Below the pieces are notes generated by a model. That model was not told where the DNA came from and did not search any database. It saw only the letters and a program-made list of their open reading frames with translations. 6,591 nt of DNA from Helicobacteraceae bacterium (GTDB lineage Bacteria; Campylobacterota; Campylobacteria; Campylobacterales; SZUA-545): NCBI GenBank assembly GCA_031282285.1, contig JAITEA010000104.1, forward strand, positions 1-6,591. Direction: 5' to 3'. Shown here piece after piece: positions 1 to 6,103 of the stretch. Within the stretch, counting starts at the first letter, position 1. Each line of letters begins with the position of its first letter. The position numbers and the translations under genes are program-made.

Positions 1-206
1 CCGTCGATCGGCGCGATAAAGACAAGCCGATCGCGCTCGTCTGGAATGCGTTCTAGATTGCGGAAAAACCAGAGGGCGTATAGCGTCGCGATCGTAAAGA
101 CCGCCGCCAAAAACTCGCAGTCGGCGGCGTACGAGACAAGCGCTAGCGTCGCCAAAACAAAGACGCTCAAAAACCCTTCGCGGGCTAATAGTATCGTCGT
201 TTTCAT
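1..206 (-). CDS. psd: Phosphatidylserine decarboxylase, short (archaeal-like) type, N-terminal part
   Basis: The gene runs off the left edge; 68 complete N-terminal codons are visible. Phosphatidylserine decarboxylase makes phosphatidylethanolamine from phosphatidylserine at the inner membrane. The visible part starts MKTTILLAREGF, has two hydrophobic stretches (about residues 12-27 and 32-48), then WFFRNLERIP (46-55) and FIAPIDG at the edge. This matches the family pattern of a membrane hairpin followed by FFRDPER..P and SPADG, here with N for D, L for P and I for the usual A. The catalytic GSS cleavage site lies outside the window, so activity cannot be judged. The ATG at 206 is preceded by GGTGG about 7 nt upstream. 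Campylobacter also has psd and pssA next to ftsH, as I recall. The alternative is another protein with the same N-terminal membrane anchor, which I think less likely. Confidence 0.75.
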   Translation of the reverse strand, partial: MKTTILLAREGFLSVFVLATLALVSYAADCEFLAAVFTIATLYALWFFRNLERIPDERDRLVFIAPID

Positions 207-220
207 TTTGCGCCACCGCT

Positions 221-248
221 AAAAAAATCGCGCAAAGCCTTAAGCGCG
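221..248 (-). terminator. Candidate intrinsic terminator after ftsH
   Basis: Read on the minus strand, a 5-bp G+C stem (GCGCG at 244-248 pairing with CGCGC at 229-233) with a 10-nt loop is followed after one base by seven T (221-227). It lies 43 nt past the ftsH stop and ends about 15 nt before the psd start codon. The stem is short and could pair in another register because of the CG repeats, so it may be a partial terminator or an attenuator rather than a full stop. If it works, psd needs read-through or its own promoter. Confidence 0.4.
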
Positions 249-290
249 CGCCGATCGCCGCGTTCGTTCGGCAAGCGTAAAAAACCGGAG

Positions 291-2330
291 TTAAGCGTTT
301 TCATTGCCGTTCGCCTCGTTGGGCGCCTCTTGCGCCGTTTGATCAGCCTGTTCCGCTTGCGCCTCTTGCGCTATCTGCGCCGTCTCGACGCTCTCGATCT
401 CCTCTTTTTCGCGGACGATGCCGTTTTTCGTCTCAAACAAGTCGATAATCTCCCTGACCTTCGCGCCCTCGATCACCTCTTCGGTAAGCAGCGACGCGGC
501 GATCTCCTCGATCGCCTCGCCATAGGTACTAAGCCGCTCTTTGACCGCTTCGTAGCGCTCGGTCAGCGCGTTTTTGATATAAAAATCAGTCTCTTCGGCG
601 AGCTTTTCGCTGTAATCCTTGCTCTTGCCGTATCCGTAAGGCGAACCTAAGAAGCCGCCCGTACGCTTTTCCATCACCATCAGCCCCGCAACGTCGCTCA
701 TACCGTAGATCGTTACCATCGCTTTAACAATGTCGGTGGCGCGCTCGAGATCGTTTGCCGCGCCCGTGCTGATCTCGCCGATAAATATCTCCTCCGCGGC
801 GCGCCCGCCAAGCAAAACATCGATTTCGGCGATCAGCTCGCCTCTTTGCATAAGATATTTATTTTCCTCCGGCGTGTTGAGCGTGTAGCCAAGCGCCGCC
901 AGCCCGCGCGGGATAATCGAAACCTTATTGACCTTTTTCGCGCCTTTGGTCGTCTGGGCGATCAGCGCGTGCCCGCTCTCGTGATAGGCGACGATCCGCT
1001 TTTCTTTGGGGCTGATGCGGCGCGATTTTTTCTCCAGCCCCGCGATCGATCGCTCCACCGCTTCGCGCATATCGTCGTTATCGACCGCCTCTTTGTTTTT
1101 GCGCCCCGCGAGTAGCGTCGCCTCATTGACGATATTCGCCAAATCCGCTCCCGCCAAACCTGCCGTCATCTTGGCGATCGTTTCCAGATCGACGCTTTCT
1201 GCGAGCTTGACGCTTTTGATATGCACCTTTAATATCTCGAGCCGCCCTTTGAAATCGGGCTTATCCACCAGCACCTGCCGATCGAAGCGCCCGGGGCGCA
1301 GCAGGGCGGGATCGAGAATCTCGGGGCGGTTGGTCGCCGCCAGAATGATGATCGGTTCGGTGGATGCGAAGCCGTCCATCTCGGCGAGCAACTGGTTTAG
1401 CGTCTGTTCGCGCTCGTCGTTGCCGCCAAAGCCGGAGGCGGCGCGGCTTTTGCCCAGCGCGTCAAGCTCGTCGATAAAGACGATCGCCGGCGCTTGTTTT
1501 TTCGCCTGATCAAACAGATCGCGCACCCGCGCCGCTCCCACGCCCACAAACATCTCGATAAAACCGCTGGCGCTAACCGAGAAAAACGGCACGCTCGCCT
1601 CGCCCGCCACCGCTTTGGCAAGCAGCGTTTTGCCCGTGCCCGGGGGTCCCACCAGCAGAATGCCTTTGGGGATTTTCGCGCCAAGCCTGATGTAGCGATC
1701 GGGGTTTTTCAGAAAATCGACGATCTCTTTGACCTCCTCTTTCGCCTCCTCCGCGCCCGCCATATCGTCAAACTTGATGGCGGGTTTTTCGGCGCTGATT
1801 AGGTTTTTGGCGCTGCCCATACCCAGCATACCGCCGCCGATGCTCTTTTGCATACGGTTTGTAAGCAGCGCCCAGATGCCAAAAAAGATAAGGATCGGCA
1901 GCACCCAGCTAAAGAGAATATCCGCCAGCCAGTTCTCCTCGTTCATACCGCCGTAGGGTATGGAGTTTTCCTCCAAGAGCGGCAGCAGCGAATCGTCGGG
2001 CGCGACCCTGCGGGCGTAGTAGTTGGTCTGAAGCGTGCCGCTGATGCCGCTTCCTTGAATGGTGTTCTTGCCGATCAAAACCTGCGTTATATCGCCGTTT
2101 TTCACCGCCTTCTTGAAGTCGGAATAGGAGAGATTGCGCGAAGTCGTCTGCGTGATCGGCGCGCCCGTCGTCGAGGCGTCCATCGAAATATCCGAACTCG
2201 CCGATATGTACTTAAACAGCGCTATCGACGCGACGGCAAAGATCGCGAAGATTAAAAGCGGGTTGTTGTTAAAAAAATTGTTGTTCCGCCGGTTGTTGTT
2301 CTCTGGCGGCAGTTGATTTTGATTAGCCAT
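291..2330 (-). CDS. ftsH: ATP-dependent zinc metalloprotease FtsH
   Basis: This is a 679-residue membrane-anchored AAA+ protease that extracts and degrades misfolded membrane proteins and some short-lived cytosolic proteins as a hexamer in the inner membrane. Transmembrane segments are near residues 24-42 and 137-157, with the periplasmic part between them. The AAA domain has Walker A GPPGTGKT (228-235), the pore motif FVGVG (261-265), Walker B IVFIDELD (283-290, D289/E288 region) and the second region of homology with RPGRFDRQ (345-352), which carries the arginine fingers R345 and R348. The zinc site is HESGH (450-454), and the third ligand is probably D527 in NDLERAT. The start at 2330 ([10 protein letters not shown]) is chosen because an in-frame extension up to 2417 would lie inside prmA. 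It gives a 1-nt TAATG overlap with the prmA stop, which suggests coupling. The N-terminus is Asn-rich (11-23), and the tail from about 650 is Ala/Gln/Glu-rich low complexity, making the protein longer than the 644-residue E. coli enzyme. All key residues are present. Confidence 0.97.
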   Translation of the reverse strand: MANQNQLPPENNNRRNNNFFNNNPLLIFAIFAVASIALFKYISASSDISMDASTTGAPITQTTSRNLSYSDFKKAVKNGDITQVLIGKNTIQGSGISGTLQTNYYARRVAPDDSLLPLLEENSIPYGGMNEENWLADILFSWVLPILIFFGIWALLTNRMQKSIGGGMLGMGSAKNLISAEKPAIKFDDMAGAEEAKEEVKEIVDFLKNPDRYIRLGAKIPKGILLVGPPGTGKTLLAKAVAGEASVPFFSVSASGFIEMFVGVGAARVRDLFDQAKKQAPAIVFIDELDALGKSRAASGFGGNDEREQTLNQLLAEMDGFASTEPIIILAATNRPEILDPALLRPGRFDRQVLVDKPDFKGRLEILKVHIKSVKLAESVDLETIAKMTAGLAGADLANIVNEATLLAGRKNKEAVDNDDMREAVERSIAGLEKKSRRISPKEKRIVAYHESGHALIAQTTKGAKKVNKVSIIPRGLAALGYTLNTPEENKYLMQRGELIAEIDVLLGGRAAEEIFIGEISTGAANDLERATDIVKAMVTIYGMSDVAGLMVMEKRTGGFLGSPYGYGKSKDYSEKLAEETDFYIKNALTERYEAVKERLSTYGEAIEEIAASLLTEEVIEGAKVREIIDLFETKNGIVREKEEIESVETAQIAQEAQAEQADQTAQEAPNEANGNENA

Positions 2331-3130
2331 TATCTCGCTTTCTCGGTGTTGTGATACGCGATCGTTCTCCACTCGCCGCGTTTGATGACAAACAGGGTTT
2401 CCAGATCGCCGTAGCAAGCCGCGAAACGCCGCTCGAAACGCTCCAGAATACCCGAAACGATCAGTATCCCGCCGCTTTTCAGGGCGCGGAGCAGATCGCC
2501 TTTTATCGCCGTTAAAATATCGGCGACTATATTTGCCGTAATCAGATCATAATTGGTTGTAACTTTATCCGCCGAACCGACCCATATTTTTGCCGGTTTC
2601 ACGCCGTTGAGCGCGCAGTTTTTCTCGGCTACCTTAACCGCCTGCGCGTCCGCGTCGCAGAGGCTGACCGACGCGCCTTTTTTCGCCGCCGCGATCGCCA
2701 GAATACCGCTGCCGCAACCCGCGTCCAGAACGCTTTTGCCGCTTAGATCGAAACGCGAAAGCGCCTCTAGGCAGCTTGCCGTCGTTTCGTGCCGCCCCGT
2801 GCCAAACGCCGTTTCGGGATCGACGATCAGATCGATAAAACCCTCTCGCGCCTCGCGCCAAGAGGGGCGGACGCGAAACTCGCCAATCTCGATCGGCTCG
2901 AATGTTTGCTCGTACGCCTTTTTCCACGCGTCGTCGTCTTGATCGCGCCACGATAAAACGGCGTTTGGCGCAAGCGATCGGGCGACCTCGCCGATCGCTT
3001 CCGATCGCTCGTTGAAGGCGAAAATATACGATCCGTTTTCGTCGATATACGGCGCGTTTAACAGCGCGCCAATCGCGTAGGCTTCGTCCTCGCCAATCTG
3101 GTTAATAGTCAATTCGGCGTATCGGTTCAG
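2330..3130 (-). CDS. prmA: Ribosomal protein L11 methyltransferase
   Basis: PrmA uses S-adenosylmethionine to methylate ribosomal protein L11 in the cytoplasm. With the start proposed here it has 266 residues, a little shorter than the 293 of E. coli. The class I methyltransferase fold shows as DPETAFGTGRHETT (104-117, a PrmA signature, here GTGRH where GTGTH is usual), motif I VLDAGCGSGILAIAA (134-148), the acidic LCDAD (157-161), DLITANIVAD (195-204) and GGILIVSGIL (220-229). No ATG fits: the only upstream in-frame ATG (3391) would overlap cheY almost entirely. A CTG at 3130-3128 overlaps the cheY TGA as CTGA and gives (M)NRYAELTIN, which lines up with the E. coli start MPWIQLKLN. A GGGA lies about 11 nt upstream. 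TTG at 3112 is the other option but would cut the first beta strand. The CTG is inferred, not proven. Confidence 0.93.
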   Translation of the reverse strand: MNRYAELTINQIGEDEAYAIGALLNAPYIDENGSYIFAFNERSEAIGEVARSLAPNAVLSWRDQDDDAWKKAYEQTFEPIEIGEFRVRPSWREAREGFIDLIVDPETAFGTGRHETTASCLEALSRFDLSGKSVLDAGCGSGILAIAAAKKGASVSLCDADAQAVKVAEKNCALNGVKPAKIWVGSADKVTTNYDLITANIVADILTAIKGDLLRALKSGGILIVSGILERFERRFAACYGDLETLFVIKRGEWRTIAYHNTEKAR

Positions 3131-3501
3131 GCGCTGGTTCCCAAAACCGCTTCGAGTTTTTCTTTGAGCACGTCGGGCGTGAAAGGCTTGACGATATAGT
3201 TGTTCACCCCCGCTTTCAACGCGGTGATCACCTCCGTTTTGCCGCCCTCCGTGGTAACCATAATAATGGGCAGATCGGCGAATTTCGGTTCGGCGCGCAC
3301 CTTTTTGACCAGCTCCAAGCCGTTCATTTCCGGCATATTCCAGTCTGTAATCAGCACGGCGACATCCTGATTCATCGCAAGCGTTTCCCACGCCTGCGCG
3401 CCGTTCTCCGCTTCCAAGAGATCCTTAAAATTGAGTCTCGTCAGCGTATTCTTGATAATACGCCGCATCGTAGAGCTATCGTCAACCACCAAAATTTTCA
3501 A
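3127..3501 (-). CDS. cheY: Chemotaxis response regulator CheY
   Basis: This 124-residue protein is a single receiver domain with no output domain. When phosphorylated by CheA it binds the flagellar switch and changes motor rotation. The acidic pair is D7/D8, the phosphoacceptor is D53 in ITDWNMPEMNG, the switch residues are T83 and Y102, and the conserved lysine is K105 in the KPF motif. Start MKILVVDDSSTMRR and end KEKLEAVLG are close to my recollection of H. pylori CheY1, which is the best taxonomic hint in the window. The start codon is TTG: AAGGAG stands 5 nt upstream, and any longer reading would spoil the canonical N-terminus. It follows hisA by 9 nt and overlaps prmA by 4 nt, so it is in the middle of an operon with no other chemotaxis gene in view. 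Confidence 0.96.
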   Translation of the reverse strand: MKILVVDDSSTMRRIIKNTLTRLNFKDLLEAENGAQAWETLAMNQDVAVLITDWNMPEMNGLELVKKVRAEPKFADLPIIMVTTEGGKTEVITALKAGVNNYIVKPFTPDVLKEKLEAVLGTSA

Positions 3502-3506
3502 AATAT

Positions 3507-3512
3507 CTCCTT
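3507..3512 (-). promoter_or_regulatory. Ribosome binding site that fixes the TTG start of cheY
   Basis: On the minus strand AAGGAG is followed by 5 nt (ATATT) and then TTG at 3501. Its first two bases are the last two of the hisA TAA stop. It is the strongest Shine-Dalgarno in the minus-strand operon and supports a non-ATG start for cheY. Confidence 0.8.
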
Positions 3513-4245
3513 ACGACGCTTTTTGATCGTCTAAGATTATCGAAATTCGGTTAAAAAGCTCTTTAACATCGATCGCGCCCTCGTAAATTGCCTTGCCCAC
3601 AATAACCCCGTCAATGCCGTTTTTTGCCAGATCGACCAAATCGGACGCGGCTTTAACGCCGCCGCTTGCGATCGTAAAACCGCCAAAGGCGGCTTTGATC
3701 GTTTTCGTAAAATCCGCGTTCGCGCCGCTTAGCGTACCGTCGCGCCCGATGTCGGTGGCGATAACCGCCTCGATCTTAGCGCCTTTGAACAAAGCGGCGA
3801 AGCGCTCCGCCTCTATATCCGCGCTCTTTGCCCAGCCGTCGGTAGCCACCTTGCCCTCCGCCGCGTCGATTCCAATGGCGATCGGATACTTTTGGCTCAT
3901 AGTTAGCGCCCAATCGGGGTTTCGCGCCGCCGCGCTGCCCAAAATCACGCGGGAGATTCCCAGATCGAGATAGGAGTTGATCGTATCCTCGTCGCGCACG
4001 CCGCCGCCAAGCTGCGTTTTGAGCTTCGTTTGCTTCACGATCGCTTTGATCGCGCTTAGGTTTTTGGGTTTGCCAGCGAACGCGCCGTCGAGATCGACGA
4101 TATGCAGCCACGCCGCGCCCGCCTCCTCGAAACGCGCGGCGATCTCGGCGGGATTGTCGCCGTAGATTTTGGCGCTTTGCATTAGCCCTTTTGTAAGCCT
4201 GACGGCTTTGTTTTCTTTAAGATCGATCGCGGGAAAAACTATCAT
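3511..4245 (-). CDS. hisA: HisA, phosphoribosylformimino-AICAR phosphate isomerase
   Basis: HisA catalyses the Amadori isomerisation of ProFAR to PRFAR, the fourth step of histidine biosynthesis, in the cytoplasm. The 244-residue length is normal for this TIM-barrel enzyme. The two catalytic aspartates are present: D8 in FPAIDLK and D127 in IAIGID. Other family signatures are VDLDGAFAGKP (50-60), QLGGGVRDE (78-86), RVILGSAAARNP (99-110), ATDIGRDGT (163-171), IASGGVKA (192-199) and GVIVGKAIYEG (213-223). The substrate duplication typical of HisA/HisF, with two phosphate loops, is visible in the last segments. The ATG at 4245 starts directly at MIVFPAIDL, as in relatives, with only a weak upstream AGCG-type ribosome site. 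It is the first gene of the minus-strand operon in view; no other his gene is in the window. HisF is ruled out by the conserved DGAFAGKP and GRDGT motifs. Confidence 0.96.
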   Translation of the reverse strand: MIVFPAIDLKENKAVRLTKGLMQSAKIYGDNPAEIAARFEEAGAAWLHIVDLDGAFAGKPKNLSAIKAIVKQTKLKTQLGGGVRDEDTINSYLDLGISRVILGSAAARNPDWALTMSQKYPIAIGIDAAEGKVATDGWAKSADIEAERFAALFKGAKIEAVIATDIGRDGTLSGANADFTKTIKAAFGGFTIASGGVKAASDLVDLAKNGIDGVIVGKAIYEGAIDVKELFNRISIILDDQKAS

Positions 4246-4276
4246 CGCTTCGCTTTGCGCTTAATTAAGTGGCGCG

Positions 4277-4282
4277 TATAAT
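4277..4282 (+). promoter_or_regulatory. Candidate -10 box of the DUF4261 gene, in a divergent promoter region
   Basis: A perfect TATAAT lies 18 nt before the plus-strand ATG. With a usual spacing transcription would start near 4289, leaving a leader of about 11 nt that just holds the Shine-Dalgarno. No good -35 is seen (TTTGCG at 4254-4259, 17 nt away, is poor); Campylobacterota housekeeping promoters often lack one. On the other strand TATTAT (plus positions 4278-4283) is a 5-of-6 match that could serve hisA with a leader of about 26 nt. An 8-nt palindrome TTAATTAA is at 4261-4268. The whole intergenic region is 55 nt. Confidence 0.5.
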
Positions 4283-4290
4283 AGCAGAAA

Positions 4291-4295
4291 AGGAG
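4291..4295 (+). promoter_or_regulatory. Ribosome binding site of the DUF4261 gene
   Basis: AGGAG stands 5 nt before the ATG at 4301 and is preceded by a run of A. It supports that start over later in-frame codons. Confidence 0.75.
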
Positions 4296-4300
4296 ATTTA

Positions 4301-5164
4301 ATGGGCGGCGAGATTCTACGGCAGGATTTAAGCAAATCGGCGGAGCATAGCGGCGTTTACGCGATCAATCTGCTGTTCAAAGAGCGCGTTCAAACGCCCG
4401 ATATCGCGCTACTGCGTGAAAGGCTCGAAGCGAAATTCGGCGCGGCGGATATAGTTAGCGGCGAAACGGCGCTCGCCTCGTTTGCCCTGCCGCAGCTTGC
4501 ATATACGACAAGCGACGGCAAAGCGCTGCCGCCTATGATTATGATAAGCGCTTGCGAAGCGATCAAAAAGCCGCTCGCCGACGGGATCGCCAGAACGCAG
4601 TTTTGGGATATCGAAAACGGCGCGGAGCTGCTGGACTCGCTGCCCTTTACCGTGATTGTAGGAGATTTTATGGCGCGGGGGCTGGAGCCTTTGGCGCGCG
4701 CGGGTATGCTAGCCGACTGGCTGGAGATCGCGCTCGATCTGTTTCCCTCGTGCGAGGCGGTCTATTTTCAGCCGAGCGCGAAGCTGCTTTTGCCCGATCG
4801 CCTGCGCGATAATCCTTACGGCGATCGCGGCGCGTCGCGCTTTCTTTATGGCGGGATCAATATCCGCTATTTTCGCGTGGACGGGACGAACGATCGCGTC
4901 GTCGATACGCTTGGGCTGTTTGCTTTCGGTCTGGCGGATATTCAATACCACTTTCGCGATCTAGGCACCAACGCAATGGTCGGACACGCGTTTAATACCG
5001 CGCTCTATCAGTTTGAAAACGGCGAACCGATCAAAGACGGCAATACGGTCGAAGGCGTAACGGCTGGCGAAAAATGGAGCTGTCAATACGAAAACGCGCT
5101 AATCCAGCCCGCCCGCACGGTCTTGGATATATCTGCGGGCGCTTACGCCGCCGGCTCCCGCTAA
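4301..5164 (+). CDS. DUF4261-like protein of unknown function
   Basis: This 287-residue protein has no signal peptide or clear membrane segment and is probably cytoplasmic. From memory it fits DUF4261: an N-terminal alpha/beta part (NLLFKERV...LRERLEAKFG, 23-47), a middle part with TQFWDIENGAELL (99-111) and SCEAVYFQPSAKLL (150-163), and a C-terminal part with NIRYFRV (187-193), DTLGLFAFGLADIQ (202-215) and IKDGNTVEG (244-252). The TLGLFAFGL and DGNT patterns are the ones I most associate with the family. No catalytic motif is recognised, and the function is not known to me. It is transcribed away from hisA from its own promoter, and its composition and CGATCG sites are like those of the hisA operon, so it looks native. 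It converges on the A+T-rich paralog pair, 214 nt away. Confidence 0.85.
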   Translation: MGGEILRQDLSKSAEHSGVYAINLLFKERVQTPDIALLRERLEAKFGAADIVSGETALASFALPQLAYTTSDGKALPPMIMISACEAIKKPLADGIARTQFWDIENGAELLDSLPFTVIVGDFMARGLEPLARAGMLADWLEIALDLFPSCEAVYFQPSAKLLLPDRLRDNPYGDRGASRFLYGGINIRYFRVDGTNDRVVDTLGLFAFGLADIQYHFRDLGTNAMVGHAFNTALYQFENGEPIKDGNTVEGVTAGEKWSCQYENALIQPARTVLDISAGAYAAGSR

Positions 5165-5182
5165 TCTCGCGCCTTTACGAGA

Positions 5183-5214
5183 GCGCCGCTTCGTCCCCCG
5201 ATAAGAGGGGGGCT
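5183..5214 (+). repeat. Imperfect direct repeat, copy A, with hairpin
   Basis: This 32-nt copy begins GCGCCGCTTCGTCC and ends in GGGGGGCT. Inside, GTCCCCC (5193-5199) can pair with GGGGGGC (5207-5213) around a 7-nt loop, one pair being T-G. It matches copy B at 5286-5315 except for one substitution and a 2-nt deletion. Confidence 0.7.
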
Positions 5215-5285
5215 AAAGGCGATCCGCGCCCCGCGCCCATAAGAACATCGCGATCTCCCCTCTCCCATACCGCGATCGTCGCTCC

Positions 5286-5315
5286 GCGCCGCTTCGTCCA
5301 CCGATAAGGGGGGCT
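5286..5315 (+). repeat. Imperfect direct repeat, copy B
   Basis: This 30-nt copy starts 103 nt downstream of copy A. C is replaced by A at 5300 and GA is missing before the G run. The substitution weakens the hairpin seen in copy A. Confidence 0.7.
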
Positions 5316-5373
5316 TTGCGCGCGCGTCGCTTTTGCGTCCCGTTGGGCGCCGGCGCATTCGCGCTTGCATCTA

Positions 5374-5388
5374 TTTAATCATTGGCGC
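5374..5388 (-). repeat. Start-codon-like remnant after the last paralog
   Basis: These 15 nt differ by one base from 6072-6086, the start region of the downstream paralog. On the minus strand both read GCGCCAATGA, then C or T, then TAAA. Here the ATG (5382-5380) overlaps the paralog's TGA stop (5381-5379) and is followed by two codons and TAG, with no GGAG upstream. It looks like the start of a lost further copy. Confidence 0.5.
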
Positions 5389-6080
5389 GGATCAGATAAA
5401 GTTTGACCTTCGTCTCTTACTGGTTCAAAGCCCATAAACATATAGTAACCGTCAATAATTCCAATAGGGCTTTCCGAAAACGCAAAATCTACATATCTTT
5501 GTAGTAGCCACTCTTTGTCTGTATCATCAGGAAAATACTTAGTTTTACTATATAGAAATACGGGGCTGCTTGGCAGAAAAAAATCTTCGCTTCTCTCATG
5601 AATTTTTACATCTTTTAACCCATCTCTTATAACCTTTGACGATTTGTTTAGGAAAGTCTGCGAAATATCAAGAACTTTTTTCTTATGGCAAGTTAATCCT
5701 ATAGGTTTGGATAGCTGAAATATGATCCGCCCTGTGCCCATAAAAATATCGTTATCGTCGAAATAGGCAAAACCGACAATATAAAATCCGCCCGAATCAA
5801 TGCAAATGCAATATAGATCGCCGCCGTCAAAACCTGAGTGATAGCTTGAGCTAACATAAGGCTGTTCTTTATACTTTAGCCCAAAATGTTTTTCAATGGT
5901 TTCGGCTAAAGTATATAGCGGTATGCCTATCTTTTGCATCTGTTCGTCGATAAACAATTCAAGCGGATCGGATCTTGAAAGGGCTTTATTGGCGGACATT
6001 ATTTCTTTCCATGAACTCTCGCCAAATAAAGAATTGTGAATTATAAAAACAAGCAAGATCGCGATAAACGGTTTAGTCAT
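5379..6080 (-). CDS. Probable exported protein of unknown family, downstream paralog
   Basis: I do not recognise this family. The 233-residue product begins MTKPFIAILLVFIIHNSLFG, which looks like a signal peptide or membrane anchor (hydrophobic residues 5-19) without a lipobox cysteine, so the rest is probably periplasmic. Landmarks are IGIPLYTLAETIEKHFG (51-67), YCICIDSGGF (90-99), LTCHKKKVLDISQTFL (129-144) and RYVDFAFSESP (195-205). The three cysteines C91, C93 and C131 are all kept in the neighbouring copy. ATG 6080 is chosen because GGAG lies 5 nt upstream and the signal peptide begins there; ATG 6107 would overlap the upstream gene's stop (ATGA) and add nine residues before it. Compared with the other copy it has a 14-residue C-terminal extension after MGFE. 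It is A+T-rich and lacks CGATCG, unlike its neighbours, which suggests horizontal acquisition. Tandem paralogs of this size can be immunity or surface proteins, but nothing here shows that. Confidence 0.75.
   Translation of the reverse strand: MTKPFIAILLVFIIHNSLFGESSWKEIMSANKALSRSDPLELFIDEQMQKIGIPLYTLAETIEKHFGLKYKEQPYVSSSYHSGFDGGDLYCICIDSGGFYIVGFAYFDDNDIFMGTGRIIFQLSKPIGLTCHKKKVLDISQTFLNKSSKVIRDGLKDVKIHERSEDFFLPSSPVFLYSKTKYFPDDTDKEWLLQRYVDFAFSESPIGIIDGYYMFMGFEPVRDEGQTLSDPRQ
5466..5502 (-). repeat. 37-nt exact repeat, downstream paralog copy
   Basis: It is identical base for base to 6149-6185, 683 nt away, and encodes the YVDFAFSESP region of both paralogs. It is the longest exact match I found between the two genes. 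Confidence 0.85.
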
Positions 6081-6086
6081 TGGCGC
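6072..6086 (-). repeat. Paralog start region, partner of the remnant at 5374
   Basis: It contains the ATG of the downstream paralog (6080-6078) and the first base of its GGAG ribosome site (6089-6086). A TGA overlaps the ATG as ATGA (6079-6077) and is in frame with the upstream paralog, whose present stop comes 27 nt earlier. Confidence 0.6.
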
Positions 6087-6089
6087 TCC
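6086..6089 (-). promoter_or_regulatory. Ribosome binding site deciding the start of the downstream paralog
   Basis: GGAG on the minus strand, 5 nt before ATG 6080. No comparable site precedes ATG 6107. Confidence 0.6.
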
Positions 6090-6103
6090 GATGTTCGGTT
6101 TGC

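Larger units (their letters stand above)
5165..5378. other. G+C-rich spacer between convergent genes, no gene seen
   Basis: The stretch separates the plus-strand DUF4261 gene from the minus-strand paralogs. It holds a weak hairpin right after the stop (TCTCG 5165-5169 with CGAGA 5178-5182, no T-run), two copies of a roughly 30-nt repeat, a 10-nt palindrome GCGCCGGCGC (5347-5356) and an alternating CG run near 5318-5326. A minus-strand reading frame from 5370 exists but its product is Arg/Gly/Ser-rich with no recognisable domain and antisense to the repeats; I do not call it a gene. Any terminators for the two converging transcripts should lie here, but none is convincing. Confidence 0.6.

Noticed and set aside
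1006..1509. Plus-strand open frame of 167 codons opposite ftsH
   Set aside because: It mirrors the ftsH AAA domain, has no domain of its own and no ribosome site was evident; it is a by-product of G+C-rich codon use.
2331..2417. Upstream extension of ftsH to an in-frame ATG at 2417
   Set aside because: The extra 29 residues lie within prmA and lack homology; MANQ at 2330 overlaps the prmA stop in the usual way.
3131..3391. Upstream extension of prmA to ATG 3391
   Set aside because: It would cover most of cheY in another frame, and the added residues are basic low-complexity sequence unlike PrmA.
4709..4951. Minus-strand 80-codon frame inside the DUF4261 gene
   Set aside because: Shadow of a well-supported gene on the other strand.
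5183..5315. CRISPR array
   Set aside because: Only two diverged copies with a 71-nt interval that itself is low-complexity; no regular spacing and no cas gene.
5161..5370. Minus-strand 69-codon frame in the spacer
   Set aside because: Arg/Gly-rich product made of the repeats, no recognisable domain and no clear ribosome site; it runs into the end of the DUF4261 gene.
5165..5378. tRNA or other structured RNA gene in the spacer
   Set aside because: No cloverleaf, T-loop motif or CCA end could be traced on either strand.
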